DNA of 64,000 bases, taken from Jiangella sp. DSM 45060 (lineage in GTDB: Bacteria; Actinomycetota; Actinomycetes; Jiangellales; Jiangellaceae). Every line of letters begins with the position of its first letter. The first letter of the stretch is position 1. Under the pieces are notes generated by a model. It was not told where the DNA came from and searched no databases. It was given only the letters and a program-made list of their open reading frames with translations. Below are positions 14,446 to 22,736 of the stretch, in pieces. The stretch spans positions 2,356,001-2,420,000 of the forward strand of contig NZ_LT629771.1 of NCBI RefSeq assembly GCF_900105175.1, read 5' to 3'. A program made the position numbers and the translations under genes.

Positions 14446-16226
14446 GGCGCCCCCGGGGTCGCTCGGTCGACGATCGCGGCGGTGTCGAGGCCGGCGGGCA
14501 GCGCGCCGTAGACGCCGTGGCGGGCGTCGAGGCGACTGGCGCAGAACGCGTCGGCGACGGCGGGCGGGGCGAACCGCACCAGCAGGCTGGCCTGCAGCAG
14601 CACCGCCATCTGCCCGGCCAGCACCCGCGCCTGCCCTGCTGCGCCGGCTCCGTCGACGCCGGCTGCGGCGGTACGGACCCCGACTCCGGCGCCGCCCGCC
14701 TCGGCAGCGCTGACACGGCCGTCGCCGACGTCGCCGCCACGACGGCCGCCGTCGGGGTGGGAGGCGCCGGCACGGCCGGCCGGCGCGCGGAGGCCGCCGC
14801 GATCGCCGGCCATCAGGGTGGCCGTGACCCCGGCCAGCGCGTCGTCGAGGCGGCGGTCGTGGCCCTTCGCGGCCTCGACCTCCGCGCGCCAGGCGGCGAC
14901 GGCGTCGGGCTCGCGGGCGAGCACGCGCAGGAGATCGAGTGCCTGAATGTTGCCCGCCCCCTCCCAGATCGAGTTCAGCGGCGCCTCGCGATACAACCGC
15001 GGCATCGCGCTCTCTTCGACGTACCCGTTGCCGCCCAGACACTCCAGCGCCTCGGCGACCGCGCCCGGCGTCCGCTTGCACACCCAGTACTTCGCCAGCG
15101 GCAGCCCGATGCGCCGCAACGCCCGCTCGTGCGGATCGTCGGCGGCGTCGACGGACGCGGCGAGGCGCATGGCGAGGGCGGTGGCCGCCTCGGACTCGAC
15201 GGCGAGGTCGGCGAGGACGGCGCGCATCAGCTCGGAGTCGGCGAGCCGGGCGCCGAACGCGGACCGGTGCGCCGCATGCCACGTGGCCTCGGCGACCGAG
15301 CGGCGCAGCAGCGCGGCCGACCCGAGCACGCAGTCGAGCCGGGTGGCGGCGACCATCTCGATGATCGTGGCCACGCCGCGGCCTTCGTCGCCCAGCCGCT
15401 GCGCCAGCGCTCCGTCGAGCTCGATCTCGGCCGACGCGTTCGCGCGGTTGCCCAGCTTGTCCTTGAGCCGCTGCAGCCGCACCGCGTTGCGGCCGCCGTC
15501 GTCGAGGACGCGGGGGAGGACGAAGCACGTCAGCCCTCCCGGCGCCTGCGCGAGCACCAGGAACACGTCGTTCATGGGCGCCGAGCAGAACCACTTGTGG
15601 CCGGTGAGGCGGTACCACCCGTCGCCGGCCGGCTCGGCGCGCGTGGTGTTGGCGCGGACGTCGGAGCCACCCTGCTTCTCCGTCATGGCCATGCCGGCCA
15701 GCGCGCCGGCCTTCGCCGCGGGCGGACGCAGGCCGGGATCGTACGCCGGCGACGTCAGCAGCGGCTCCCACCCGGCGGCGACGGAGGCGTCGGTGCGCAG
15801 CGCCGGGACCGCGGCGTACGTCATGGACACCGGACACAGATGGGCCGCCTCGAGCTGGCTCCACACCAGGAACTTCGCGGCCCTGACGGCGTGCGCGCCC
15901 GGCTCGGGCGACGCCCACGGCGCCGCGTGCAGCCCGTGCTCGACGGCGGTGGCCATGAGCCGGTGCCATGAGGGGTGGAAGTCGACCTCGTCGACGCGGT
16001 GACCGTAGCGGTCGTGCGTGCGCAGGACCGGCCCGTTCGCGTCCGCCTCGCGAGCCCACCGCTGCGCCTCGGCCGACCCCGCCAGCCGCCCGAGCGCGCG
16101 CAGCTCGGCCCGCCCGGCGGCGGGCGCGTGGCGGCCGAACGCCTCGACGAGCGCGGCGTCGGCGCCGAACACGTCGTAGCCGGTGAGCGGCGGCGGCTGA
16201 TTGGTGACCTCGTGTGTCGCTTCCAC
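14442..16226 (-). CDS. aidB: AidB-like acyl-CoA dehydrogenase family protein
   Basis: A 594-residue flavoprotein of the acyl-CoA dehydrogenase superfamily, AidB/isovaleryl-CoA-like branch. Characteristic segments are AMTEKQGGSDVRANTT (FAD contact), GHKWFCSAPMND, RLKDKLGNRANASAEIE and ALECLGGNGYVEES. E. coli AidB is induced by alkylation and binds DNA; its dehydrogenase activity is weak. The protein is some 50 residues longer than typical because of a Gly/Ala-rich insertion at about residues 485-545 (GDRGGLRAPAG onward), before the final helices (LLVRFAPPAVADAFCASRLD). It is divergent from rsgA. An alternative start is the GTG at about 16211. Confidence 0.85.
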   Translation of the reverse strand: MEATHEVTNQPPPLTGYDVFGADAALVEAFGRHAPAAGRAELRALGRLAGSAEAQRWAREADANGPVLRTHDRYGHRVDEVDFHPSWHRLMATAVEHGLHAAPWASPEPGAHAVRAAKFLVWSQLEAAHLCPVSMTYAAVPALRTDASVAAGWEPLLTSPAYDPGLRPPAAKAGALAGMAMTEKQGGSDVRANTTRAEPAGDGWYRLTGHKWFCSAPMNDVFLVLAQAPGGLTCFVLPRVLDDGGRNAVRLQRLKDKLGNRANASAEIELDGALAQRLGDEGRGVATIIEMVAATRLDCVLGSAALLRRSVAEATWHAAHRSAFGARLADSELMRAVLADLAVESEAATALAMRLAASVDAADDPHERALRRIGLPLAKYWVCKRTPGAVAEALECLGGNGYVEESAMPRLYREAPLNSIWEGAGNIQALDLLRVLAREPDAVAAWRAEVEAAKGHDRRLDDALAGVTATLMAGDRGGLRAPAGRAGASHPDGGRRGGDVGDGRVSAAEAGGAGVGVRTAAAGVDGAGAAGQARVLAGQMAVLLQASLLVRFAPPAVADAFCASRLDARHGVYGALPAGLDTAAIVDRATPGAP

Positions 16227-16279
16227 GAGATCAACGGTAGACCGGGCGGGCGGTTATTCGCTGGCCGCGAAGGCCCGCC

Positions 16280-16317
16280 TGTGGATAACGTGACGATCGT
16301 CGTCAGGCTGTGGACAA
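16280..16317. promoter_or_regulatory. Two DnaA-box-like sites upstream of rsgA
   Basis: TGTGGATAA (16280-16288) and TGTGGACAA (16309-16317) are in the same orientation, 29 bases apart, in the 205-bp aidB/rsgA intergenic region. These are the reverse complements of TTATCCACA and TTGTCCACA, the classic and actinobacterial DnaA boxes. A role in regulation is inferred. Confidence 0.5.
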
Positions 16318-16431
16318 CGGAGGAGGTGAGTAGGCATGCACGCGATCAGATCCGTTCGCTCCACTACTCTCCGGCCCGCACGCCGCCGCTGACACCGTCG
16401 AGCGTGAGGCCGCACCCGAAGAAGGTCTCAC

Positions 16432-17487
16432 ATGTCTGCTTCCCAGCAACGCCTGCTCGACCTGGGCTGGACGCCCGAGGTCGGCCGGGCCTTCCGTCCC
16501 TACCGGGGCGCCCACCGGCTGGCCCGGGTCTGCCGCGTCGACCGCGGCGGCGCCCAGCTCGCCGGCGGCATGGGCGCCGTCCGCGCCTCGTTCGGGGGCG
16601 ACGTGCTGCGCTCGGTCGCCGCCGACCGCATGGCGCTGCCCGCCGTCGGCGACTGGGCCGCGGTCCGCGACTGGCCCGACGACCGGGTCACGCTCGAGGC
16701 GGTGCTCCCGCGGCGGACGGCGATCGTGCGCGACAGCGCCGACCGGACGTCACACGGCCAGGTCGTCGCGGCGAACGTGGACGTCGTGGTGATCGTCGAG
16801 CACCTCGATCCCGACCCCGACCTCGGCCGCATCGAACGGCTGCTGGTGCTGGCGTGGGGGAGCGGCGCGCAGCCGGTCGTCGTCCTCACCAAGCCCGATC
16901 TCGTTCCCGACCCGGACGGCATGCGCGCCGAGGTCGCCGAGGTCGCGCCCGGCGTCGAGATCCTGCTGGTCAGCGGGGTGTCCGGGACGGGGGCGGACGA
17001 GCTCGGCGGGCTGCTGCGCAACGGCCGGACGCTGGCGCTGGTCGGACCGTCCGGCGCGGGCAAGTCGACGCTCACCAATGTGCTGGCCGGTGTGTCGCTC
17101 ATGCCGACGGGCGCCGTCCGAGCCCGCGACGGCCGCGGCCGGCACACCACCACCCGTCGCGAGCTGGTCGTCCTGCCCGGCCGTGGTGTCCTGATCGACA
17201 CACCGGGTCTGCGCGCCGTCGGTCTGGTCGCCGACGACGCCGCCGTCGCCGGCGCGTTCGCGGACGTCGAGGAGCTGGCGGCGCGCTGCCGGTTCCGCGA
17301 CTGCGCCCACGTGGCCGAGCCCGGCTGCGCCGTCCTGCTCGCGGTCGAGGACGGGGAGCTGGACGAGGACCGGCTCGCGCGGTGGCGCAAGCTGCGCCGC
17401 GAGGCCGAGCTGAACGCGGCCCGCCGGACGCCCGGCCACCGGCGCGCCGTCATCGCCGACCTGGAGGCGAAGCGGCACCGGCGCTGA
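16432..17487 (+). CDS. rsgA: Ribosome small-subunit-dependent GTPase A
   Basis: A 351-residue circularly permuted GTPase that checks late maturation of the 30S ribosomal subunit. Motif order is permuted as expected: G4 TKPDLV at about 156, G1 GPSGAGKS at about 205, the G2 region RGRHTTTRREL, and G3 DTPGL at about 260. A C-terminal zinc finger, CRFRDCAHVAEPGC, follows at about 285-300. The N-terminal OB-fold is short. Full length and apparently intact; its own promoter likely lies in the intergenic region with the DnaA-like boxes. Confidence 0.93.
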   Translation: MSASQQRLLDLGWTPEVGRAFRPYRGAHRLARVCRVDRGGAQLAGGMGAVRASFGGDVLRSVAADRMALPAVGDWAAVRDWPDDRVTLEAVLPRRTAIVRDSADRTSHGQVVAANVDVVVIVEHLDPDPDLGRIERLLVLAWGSGAQPVVVLTKPDLVPDPDGMRAEVAEVAPGVEILLVSGVSGTGADELGGLLRNGRTLALVGPSGAGKSTLTNVLAGVSLMPTGAVRARDGRGRHTTTRRELVVLPGRGVLIDTPGLRAVGLVADDAAVAGAFADVEELAARCRFRDCAHVAEPGCAVLLAVEDGELDEDRLARWRKLRREAELNAARRTPGHRRAVIADLEAKRHRR

Positions 17488-17592
17488 CCCGCGGGCGACG
17501 ACAACGGGCGGCGGGCGCGCACGGACGACGGCGGCCACGCGGGACACCGTCAACGGGAGCGCGGCGCGCCCGTCAGCGCGGGGCCGGCGCCG

Positions 17593-17970
17593 TCACCGCG
17601 AGCGGGCGTCGTCGCTGGCGACGCGGGCCGCGACGACGCCGCGCCGGGCGCCGATCAGCACGCACACCAGCAGCACGCCCACCCCGGCCAGCACCGGGAC
17701 CGCCAGCAGCCCTTCCGGGTCGGCCGGCACGACGAACACGGCGAGCGCCGCGACGACCGCCGCCCACCCACCCGCCTCGGTAGCGGGCCGGGCCGCCCGG
17801 TGCGCCGCCAGCCAGGCGTCGTCGCTGGCGAGGGTCGCCTGGGTGCGGACGCCGGCCCAGTAGTTGCGCCGCAGCCGGCCGGACGCCGTCGCCCGGGCCA
17901 TCCATACGATCGCCGCGCCCGACGCCGCCACGATGGCCGCCAGCAGCAGCCGGACCCCCACCAGTTCCAT
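17593..17970 (-). CDS. SdpI-family-like small membrane protein
   Basis: A 125-residue protein with about three hydrophobic helices (near 3-22, 62-82 and 85-105). A central NYWAGVRTQATLASDDAWLAAHR segment resembles SdpI/YhfL family proteins, whose Bacillus member gives immunity to the SdpC toxin. In actinomycetes the family is common and mostly uncharacterised. Start at 17970 or three codons upstream at 17979. No SdpC-like gene is nearby. Confidence 0.65.
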   Translation of the reverse strand: MELVGVRLLLAAIVAASGAAIVWMARATASGRLRRNYWAGVRTQATLASDDAWLAAHRAARPATEAGGWAAVVAALAVFVVPADPEGLLAVPVLAGVGVLLVCVLIGARRGVVAARVASDDARSR

Positions 17971-18058
17971 GCCGCCCATTCTCCCGCAGGTGGTTGTCGG
18001 CGCCACGACCGTCGGCCAGGATGGCGACGCGGGCACGCACAGCTCGATCGGGGACGCC

Positions 18059-18535
18059 ATGACGCTCGAAGACACCGCACGCCACGTCATCGACACCACG
18101 CGGTACATGAGTCTCGGCACCGTCGACCCGGACGGCCGCGCCCGCGTGTCGCCCGTCTACTACGCGCCCGACGGCTACGACGTCGTCTACTGGATGTCGG
18201 TGCCCGAGGCGCAGCACTCGCAGAACATCGTGCGCCGGCCCGAGGTGAGCATGGTGATCTACGACTCCACCCAGCCGCTCGGCAGCGACGTCCGCGCCGT
18301 CTACCTGAAGGCCACCGCCGGCCGGGTCCCGGACGACGAGCTGGCGGCGTGCGCCCCGGTGGCGTGCCGGGCGCGGTTCCCGGAGCGGACCGAGCCGTTC
18401 CCCGTCGAGTGGCTCTACCCGCCCGAGCGGTTGCGGCTGTGGCGGGCGCGGGTGACGGAGCACTCGGTGCACGTGCGGGGGAGCGACCCCGAGTACGGCA
18501 CGGGGATCGACTCGCGGCGCGTCGTTGCGCTATGA
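18059..18535 (+). CDS. Pyridoxamine 5'-phosphate oxidase-like FMN-binding protein
   Basis: A 158-residue split-barrel protein with the opening VIDTTRYMSLGTVDPDGRARVSPVYY and the phrase VYWMSVPEAQHSQNI of the PNPOx-like superfamily. Members bind FMN, F420 or heme and act in small oxidoreductions; this one is not the classical PdxH. The ATG at 18059, with GGGGA about 5 bases upstream, is preferred, although the frame is open further up. It precedes the methyltransferase gene by 9 bases and may be co-transcribed with it. Confidence 0.8.
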   Translation: MTLEDTARHVIDTTRYMSLGTVDPDGRARVSPVYYAPDGYDVVYWMSVPEAQHSQNIVRRPEVSMVIYDSTQPLGSDVRAVYLKATAGRVPDDELAACAPVACRARFPERTEPFPVEWLYPPERLRLWRARVTEHSVHVRGSDPEYGTGIDSRRVVAL

Positions 18536-18544
18536 AGTGGTGTC

Positions 18545-19195
18545 ATGGGCTGCTGTGATCCGCGCGGCTGCGACCGCATGTTCACGTCCGGGTTCGCCCG
18601 CCACGTCGCCCGGCGCTACCGCAAGCGCGGGCTCGACCGCACGGCGGCGCGCATGGTCGCGTTCCTGCAGCAGCGCGGCATCGAGGGCGCGACGGTGCTC
18701 GAGATCGGCGGCGGGGTCGGCGAGATCCAGGTCGAGCTGCTGCGCCGCGGCGCCGCGTCCGCCGTCGGCCTCGAGCTGTCGCCGTCCTACCGCGATGAGG
18801 CCGCCCGGCTGCTCGCGGACGCGGGGCTGACGGGGCGCGCGCAGTACCGCGTCCACGACATCGCCGCCGACCCCGCCGGCGCGCCCGCCGCCGACGTCGT
18901 CGTGCTGCACCGGGTGGTGTGCTGCTACCCGGACTACGAGCGGCTGCTCGCGGCCGTGGCCGACCACGCGGGCCGGCTGGTGGTGTTCAGCCACCCGCCG
19001 CGCAACCTGGCCGGACGGGTCTTCGTCGGGGTGACGAACCTGGTGATGCGGCTGCGGCGGGAGCAGTACCGCGCGTTCGTCCACCCGCCGCGGGCCATGC
19101 TCGACGTGCTGCGGGAGCGGGGGCTGCGCCCGGCGTACGCGCACCGCGGGCTCACGTGGCAGGTCGCCGGTCTGGAGCGGAGCGGTCCGGCCTGA
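18545..19195 (+). CDS. Class I SAM-dependent methyltransferase
   Basis: A 216-residue Rossmann-type methyltransferase. Motif I is VLEIGGGVGEIQVELLRRG at about 51-69, the acidic motif II is in VGLELSP, and a DVVVLHRVVCCYPDYE stretch lies at motif IV. The N-terminus MGCCDPRGCDRMF is cysteine-rich. The substrate is unknown; the overall form resembles magnesium-protoporphyrin or small-molecule methyltransferases. Its last 44 bases overlap the convergent gene that follows. Confidence 0.82.
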   Translation: MGCCDPRGCDRMFTSGFARHVARRYRKRGLDRTAARMVAFLQQRGIEGATVLEIGGGVGEIQVELLRRGAASAVGLELSPSYRDEAARLLADAGLTGRAQYRVHDIAADPAGAPAADVVVLHRVVCCYPDYERLLAAVADHAGRLVVFSHPPRNLAGRVFVGVTNLVMRLRREQYRAFVHPPRAMLDVLRERGLRPAYAHRGLTWQVAGLERSGPA

Positions 19196-19604
19196 CCGGC
19201 TCGTGGAGCACCCAGTCGCCGGGGTAGGCGTACGGCACGGCCACGACCTGGACGGCGTCCTCGTAGACGACGCGGCCGGGGCTCGTGGTGGTCAGCTCGA
19301 CCCAGGGGACGGCGTACCGGTCGAGCAGGGCGAGGTACCCGGACACGAACTCGAGCAGCTCGCCGGCCGGGTCCTTGAACCAGGCCCGCGCGCCGGGGTT
19401 GAGGTCGCGGTCGTAGCAGTGCGGATCGGCGGCGGACGGGTCCGCGTGCAGGTCGTAGGCCCGGCGGTTCGCGGCCCGCAGCCAGGCGTGGTCGTCGGCG
19501 TCGAGCAGGCCGTGCTCGGCCAGGCCGTTGGCGAGGGCGAAGACGCCCGGATACGTTCCGCGCCGGTTCGGAACGGCGCTCTGATAGCGGCGGAACCTCG
19601 GCAT
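19152..19604 (-). CDS. Conserved actinobacterial hypothetical protein
   Basis: A 150-residue soluble protein beginning MPRFRRYQSAVPNRRGTYPG and containing DRYAVPWVELTTTSPGRVVYEDAVQVV. This composition recurs in many actinomycete genomes, to my recollection, but no function is assigned. It overlaps the end of the methyltransferase gene on the opposite strand by 44 bases. No catalytic signature is evident. Confidence 0.7.
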   Translation of the reverse strand: MPRFRRYQSAVPNRRGTYPGVFALANGLAEHGLLDADDHAWLRAANRRAYDLHADPSAADPHCYDRDLNPGARAWFKDPAGELLEFVSGYLALLDRYAVPWVELTTTSPGRVVYEDAVQVVAVPYAYPGDWVLHEPVRPDRSAPDRRPAT

Positions 19605-19684
19605 GCGGCGGCAGCCTACCGATGAGTTCGCCCGCCCCGCCCGGTCAGCACAGCAACGATCCGATGGCCGAGAGAGGACGAGGA

Positions 19685-20287
19685 ATGTCTGACGTGTACC
19701 TGACCATGGCGATGTCGCTCGACGGGTTCATCACCGGGCCGGACGACAACGCCGAGAACCCCGCGGGCACCAACGGGATGCGGCTGATGAACTGGCTCGG
19801 CGGCGGGGCCGAGCCCGGCGCGGACGGACCCCAGGCGTATCGGCCCAAGCATCCCCACAGCCAGCAGGTGTTCGACGAGAGCATGGCCACCGGCGCCGTG
19901 ATCGCCGGACGGCGGACCGCGGACTTCGCCGGCTACTGGGGCGGCGACCACCACAACGGGGTGCCGATCTTCGTGCCGACGCACCAGCCGCCGGCCGAGA
20001 ACCCGTACGAGCGGGTGCATTACGTCACCGACGGCATCGCCTCCTGCGTCGAGCAGGCCAAGCAGGCCGCCGGGGGCAGCGACGTGATGATGCACGGCGC
20101 CTACACCGGCCAGGAGGCCCTGAAGGCCGGCGTCCTGGACCGGATCGAGATCCAGCTCCGGCCGGTGCTGCTCGGGCGCGGCCGGCGACTGTTCGACGGG
20201 CTCCCGTCCGAGCACACGGACCTCGAACTGGTGCGCACGCTGGAGGACCCAGGCGTCCTGCACCTGCGCTACGCGGTGCGTAGGTAG
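19685..20287 (+). CDS. Dihydrofolate reductase family (RibD C-terminal-like) protein
   Basis: A 200-residue protein with the RibD C-terminal/DHFR-like fold: MSDVYLTMAMSLDGFITG at the start, AVIAGRRTADFAGYWGG, a VMMHGAYTGQEALKAG nucleotide-binding region and LLGRGRRLFDG near the end. Such stand-alone proteins are NADPH-binding reductases of unknown substrate. The start is the ATG at 19685, with GAGAGGACGAGGA just upstream. It converges on the HxlR gene, which may regulate neighbours rather than it. Confidence 0.83.
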   Translation: MSDVYLTMAMSLDGFITGPDDNAENPAGTNGMRLMNWLGGGAEPGADGPQAYRPKHPHSQQVFDESMATGAVIAGRRTADFAGYWGGDHHNGVPIFVPTHQPPAENPYERVHYVTDGIASCVEQAKQAAGGSDVMMHGAYTGQEALKAGVLDRIEIQLRPVLLGRGRRLFDGLPSEHTDLELVRTLEDPGVLHLRYAVRR

Positions 20288-20295
20288 CTCGCGGG

Positions 20296-20709
20296 CTACG
20301 CGAGGGCGGCGGCGCAGCTCATGGCGTCGCCCGGAGTGGTCTCGCCGTGGGTGCGGGCCAGGTGGGCCTCGCCCCAGGCACGGACGTGCTCGACGACCGG
20401 CAGCACCGTCGTGCCGTACGGGGTGAGCCGGTAGATGACCGGCGCCGGCACGGGCCCGGTCTCGACCCGCTCGACCAGCCCGTCGGCCTCGAGCTCGCGC
20501 AGCTGCTCGGCCAGCACCTTCGGGGTGATCGGCGCGCCCCGGCGGCGCAGGCCGGCGAAGTGGCACTCGCCGTGGGCCAGCCAGTACAGCAGCGTCAGCT
20601 TCCACTTCCCGCCGACGGCGGCGAACGCCGCGGCCATCGGGCAGCCGGGGAGGGGGTTGGGGCGCGCCGGCGAGGGGTTACCTGGAGGTGCCTTCTTGTT
20701 CACGGGCAT
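20296..20709 (-). CDS. HxlR-family winged-helix regulator
   Basis: A 137-residue DNA-binding protein of the HxlR/MarR-like group. It contains AAVGGKWKLTLLYWLAHGECHFAGLRR, ITPKVLAEQLRELEADGLVERV and the wing PVIYRLTPYG. The single cysteine (GCP, about residue 23) just before the helix-turn-helix is a typical redox- or aldehyde-sensing position. It is divergent from the secreted protein gene at 20756 and is its likely regulator. The short arms CATGCT/AGCATG at 20707-20733 could be an operator. Confidence 0.83.
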   Translation of the reverse strand: MPVNKKAPPGNPSPARPNPLPGCPMAAAFAAVGGKWKLTLLYWLAHGECHFAGLRRRGAPITPKVLAEQLRELEADGLVERVETGPVPAPVIYRLTPYGTTVLPVVEHVRAWGEAHLARTHGETTPGDAMSCAAALA

Positions 20710-20755
20710 GCTCGGCTCCGATATTCGCAGCATGAACACTCACGGGAAGATCACC

Positions 20756-21325
20756 ATGCCACAGCGGCGGTTCGTGGTCGCGTGCCTGTCGCTGCTCGCG
20801 CTCACCGCCGGCGCGGCGTCGGGCGAGGCCGCGCCGACGCCGTCAACGAGCGCCGTCACGGACGGACAGCACGACTTCGACTGGGAGATCGGCACCTGGC
20901 GCTCGCACGTGCGGGTCCTCGCCGAGCCGCTCTCGGAGTCCCCGGACGAGTGGCTCGGCTTCGAGGGCACGAGCGTCGTCAGTCCGCTGATGGACGGCCG
21001 GTCGAACGTCGTCGAGTTCGACGTGCGGGGGCCGGCCGGGCGGATCGAGGCGCTCAACCTGCGGCTGTACGAGCCCCAGGCCGATCGCTGGAGCCTGACC
21101 TTCGTCAACCTGCGCGACGGGCTGCTCGCGCCGGCCGTGTACGGCGGCTTCCACGACGGGGTGGGCGAGTTCTACGGCGACGACCAGCTCGACGGACGCC
21201 CGATCGAGGTGCGCTTCCGCATCGTCCGGCAGGGACCGGACAAGGCGAGGTTCGAGCAGGCCTTCTCCGACGACGGCGGGCAGACGTGGGAGACGAACTG
21301 GATCGTGGTGGACAAGCGGATCTGA
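20756..21325 (+). CDS. Secreted protein, DUF1579-like
   Basis: A protein of about 189 residues with a signal peptide (MPQRRFVVACLSLLALTAG, cleavage near the AASGEA stretch). The mature domain begins HDFDWEIGTWRSHVRVL and ends QAFSDDGGQTWETNWIVV, like the DUF1579/lipocalin-like group. The ligand is unknown. GGGAAG about 7 bases before the ATG at 20756 favours this start, although an ATG at 20732 is in frame. It is divergent from the HxlR regulator and ends just before a strong terminator. Confidence 0.72.
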   Translation: MPQRRFVVACLSLLALTAGAASGEAAPTPSTSAVTDGQHDFDWEIGTWRSHVRVLAEPLSESPDEWLGFEGTSVVSPLMDGRSNVVEFDVRGPAGRIEALNLRLYEPQADRWSLTFVNLRDGLLAPAVYGGFHDGVGEFYGDDQLDGRPIEVRFRIVRQGPDKARFEQAFSDDGGQTWETNWIVVDKRI

Positions 21326-21348
21326 CCGGCGACCCTCGAACATGCGAA

Positions 21349-21373
21349 AGGCCCCACCGCGTGGGTGGGGCCT
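21349..21373. terminator. Bidirectional terminator between secreted protein gene and tRNA cluster
   Basis: A perfect 9-bp stem (GGCCCCACC/GGTGGGGCC, extendable by an A-T pair), with a short loop and an A-run on its left flank, separates the rightward gene from the leftward tRNA genes. Confidence 0.75.
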
Positions 21374-21384
21374 GATTCGCGTGG

Positions 21385-21456
21385 TGGGCGATACTGGGAT
21401 TGAACCAGTGACCTCTTCCGTGTCAGGGAAGCGCTCTCCCGCTGAGCTAATCGCCC
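21385..21456 (-). tRNA. tRNA-Val (GAC)
   Basis: A 72-base tRNA with a GGGCGAT acceptor arm paired to ATCGCCC, TTAGCTCAGCGGGAGAGC D-arm, CTGACAC anticodon loop (anticodon GAC) and GGTTCAATCCC T-arm. CCA is not fully encoded. Third of three leftward tRNA genes. Confidence 0.93.
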
Positions 21457-21470
21457 GGGATTTCGTACCG

Positions 21471-21541
21471 AGGTGGAGACGGGATTTGAACCCGTGTAGA
21501 CGGCTTTGCAGGCCGTTGCCTCGCCTCTCGGCCACTCCACC
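21471..21541 (-). tRNA. tRNA-Cys (GCA)
   Basis: A 71-base tRNA with a GGTGGAG acceptor arm paired to CTCCACC, U discriminator, CTGCAAA anticodon loop (anticodon GCA) and GGTTCAAATCC T-arm. Middle gene of the leftward tRNA cluster. Confidence 0.93.
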
Positions 21542-21567
21542 GTGATGAGGGCCAGAGCCCCGCTCCG

Positions 21568-21640
21568 AGCGGACGACGGGACTCGAACCCGCGACCCTCA
21601 CCTTGGCAAGGTGATGCGCTACCAACTGCGCTACGTCCGC
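21568..21640 (-). tRNA. tRNA-Gly (GCC)
   Basis: A 73-base tRNA with a GCGGACG acceptor arm paired to CGTCCGC, TTGCCAA anticodon loop (anticodon GCC) and GGTTCGAGTCC T-arm. First gene of the leftward Gly-Cys-Val cluster. Confidence 0.93.
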
Positions 21641-21681
21641 ACTGCATCGGGCCGGTTTCCCGGAACCGCGGTGCGGGTGAA

Positions 21682-21711
21682 ACATTAGCCCATCGAAGCC
21701 GCCGTCGCCAA
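21682..21711 (-). promoter_or_regulatory. Probable promoter of the tRNA Gly-Cys-Val cluster
   Basis: On the minus strand, TTGGCG (-35) and TAATGT (-10) are separated by 18 bases, about 42 bases before tRNA-Gly. It is the only good vegetative-type promoter in the gap to the divergent pabB gene. Confidence 0.5.
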
Positions 21712-21731
21712 ACGCGGTAGCGTCGCGTGTT

Positions 21732-22736
21732 GTGGACGAGCCCCCGGGACCCCTGGCCCACCTCGGCGGGAAGCTGGCCACCGGGCTGGCGGAGGTGTCG
21801 TCCGACCTGCGGGTCCTCGACGGATCCGGGCGGTGGGCCGTGGTCGTCACGTTCGAGGGCGAGGTCGTGTGCGCCCGGTTCGACCACTGGGAGGACGCGC
21901 CGCTGCCGCCGGCCGGACGGCGCTGGAACGGGCCCGCTGCCGCCGCCTGGACGTCGTCGCTGGACCGCGACGGCTACCTCGGCGCCGTCCGCGACGTGCG
22001 GGAACGCATCGCGGCCGGGACGGTGTACCAGGTCAACGTGTGCCGGGTGCTCGAGGCGGCGCTGCCGGACGGGACGGACGATCTTCTGCCGCTGGCGAAC
22101 ATCCTGAGCGACCGGCACGACGCGCCGTTCGCGGGCGCCGTCCTGCTGCCGGACCTGCAGGTCGTGACGGCGTCGCCGGAGCTGTTCCTGCGCCGCCGCG
22201 GCGACCAGGTGACGTCGTCGCCGATCAAGGGGACCGGACGGACCGCCGCCGACCTCACCGGGAAGGACGGCGCCGAGAACGTCATGATCGTCGACCTCGT
22301 CCGCAACGACCTCTCCCGCGTGTGCGTCACCGGCAGCGTCGCCGTCGACGAGCTGCTCAGCGTCGAGAAGCACCCCGGCCTGGTGCACCTGGTGTCGACG
22401 GTGCGCGGGCGGCTGCTGCCCGGCGCCGGGTGGGCGGAGCTGTTCGCCGCGACGTTCCCGCCCGGGTCGGTGTCCGGCGCGCCGAAGTCGACGGCGCTGC
22501 GGGCGATCGCCGACCTCGAGCCGGCGCCGCGCGGCCCGTACTGCGGCGCCGTCGGCTGGGTCGACGCCGGGACGGGGGAGGGCGAGCTGGCGGTCGGCAT
22601 CCGGACGTTCTGGGCGCAGGGCGGCGTGCTGCGGTTCGGGACCGGCGCCGGCATCACGTGGGGCTCCGATCCGGACCGGGAATGGGCCGAGACGGAGCTG
22701 AAGGCGGAGCGCCTCGTAGGCTTGGCCTCGTGCTGA
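21732..22736 (+). CDS. pabB: Aminodeoxychorismate synthase component I
   Basis: A 334-residue chorismate-binding enzyme; with a glutaminase partner it converts chorismate to 4-amino-4-deoxychorismate on the way to folate. Signature segments are SPELFLRRRGDQVTSSPIKGTGR, GAENVMIVDLVRNDLSRV, FPPGSVSGAPKSTALRAI and the final FGTGAGITWGSDPDREW. It is short for PabB (the N-terminal ligand domain is reduced), which is common in actinobacteria. A GTG start at 21732. It overlaps pabC by 7 bases, and the order pabB-pabC supports the assignment over anthranilate synthase. Confidence 0.88.
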   Translation: MDEPPGPLAHLGGKLATGLAEVSSDLRVLDGSGRWAVVVTFEGEVVCARFDHWEDAPLPPAGRRWNGPAAAAWTSSLDRDGYLGAVRDVRERIAAGTVYQVNVCRVLEAALPDGTDDLLPLANILSDRHDAPFAGAVLLPDLQVVTASPELFLRRRGDQVTSSPIKGTGRTAADLTGKDGAENVMIVDLVRNDLSRVCVTGSVAVDELLSVEKHPGLVHLVSTVRGRLLPGAGWAELFAATFPPGSVSGAPKSTALRAIADLEPAPRGPYCGAVGWVDAGTGEGELAVGIRTFWAQGGVLRFGTGAGITWGSDPDREWAETELKAERLVGLASC

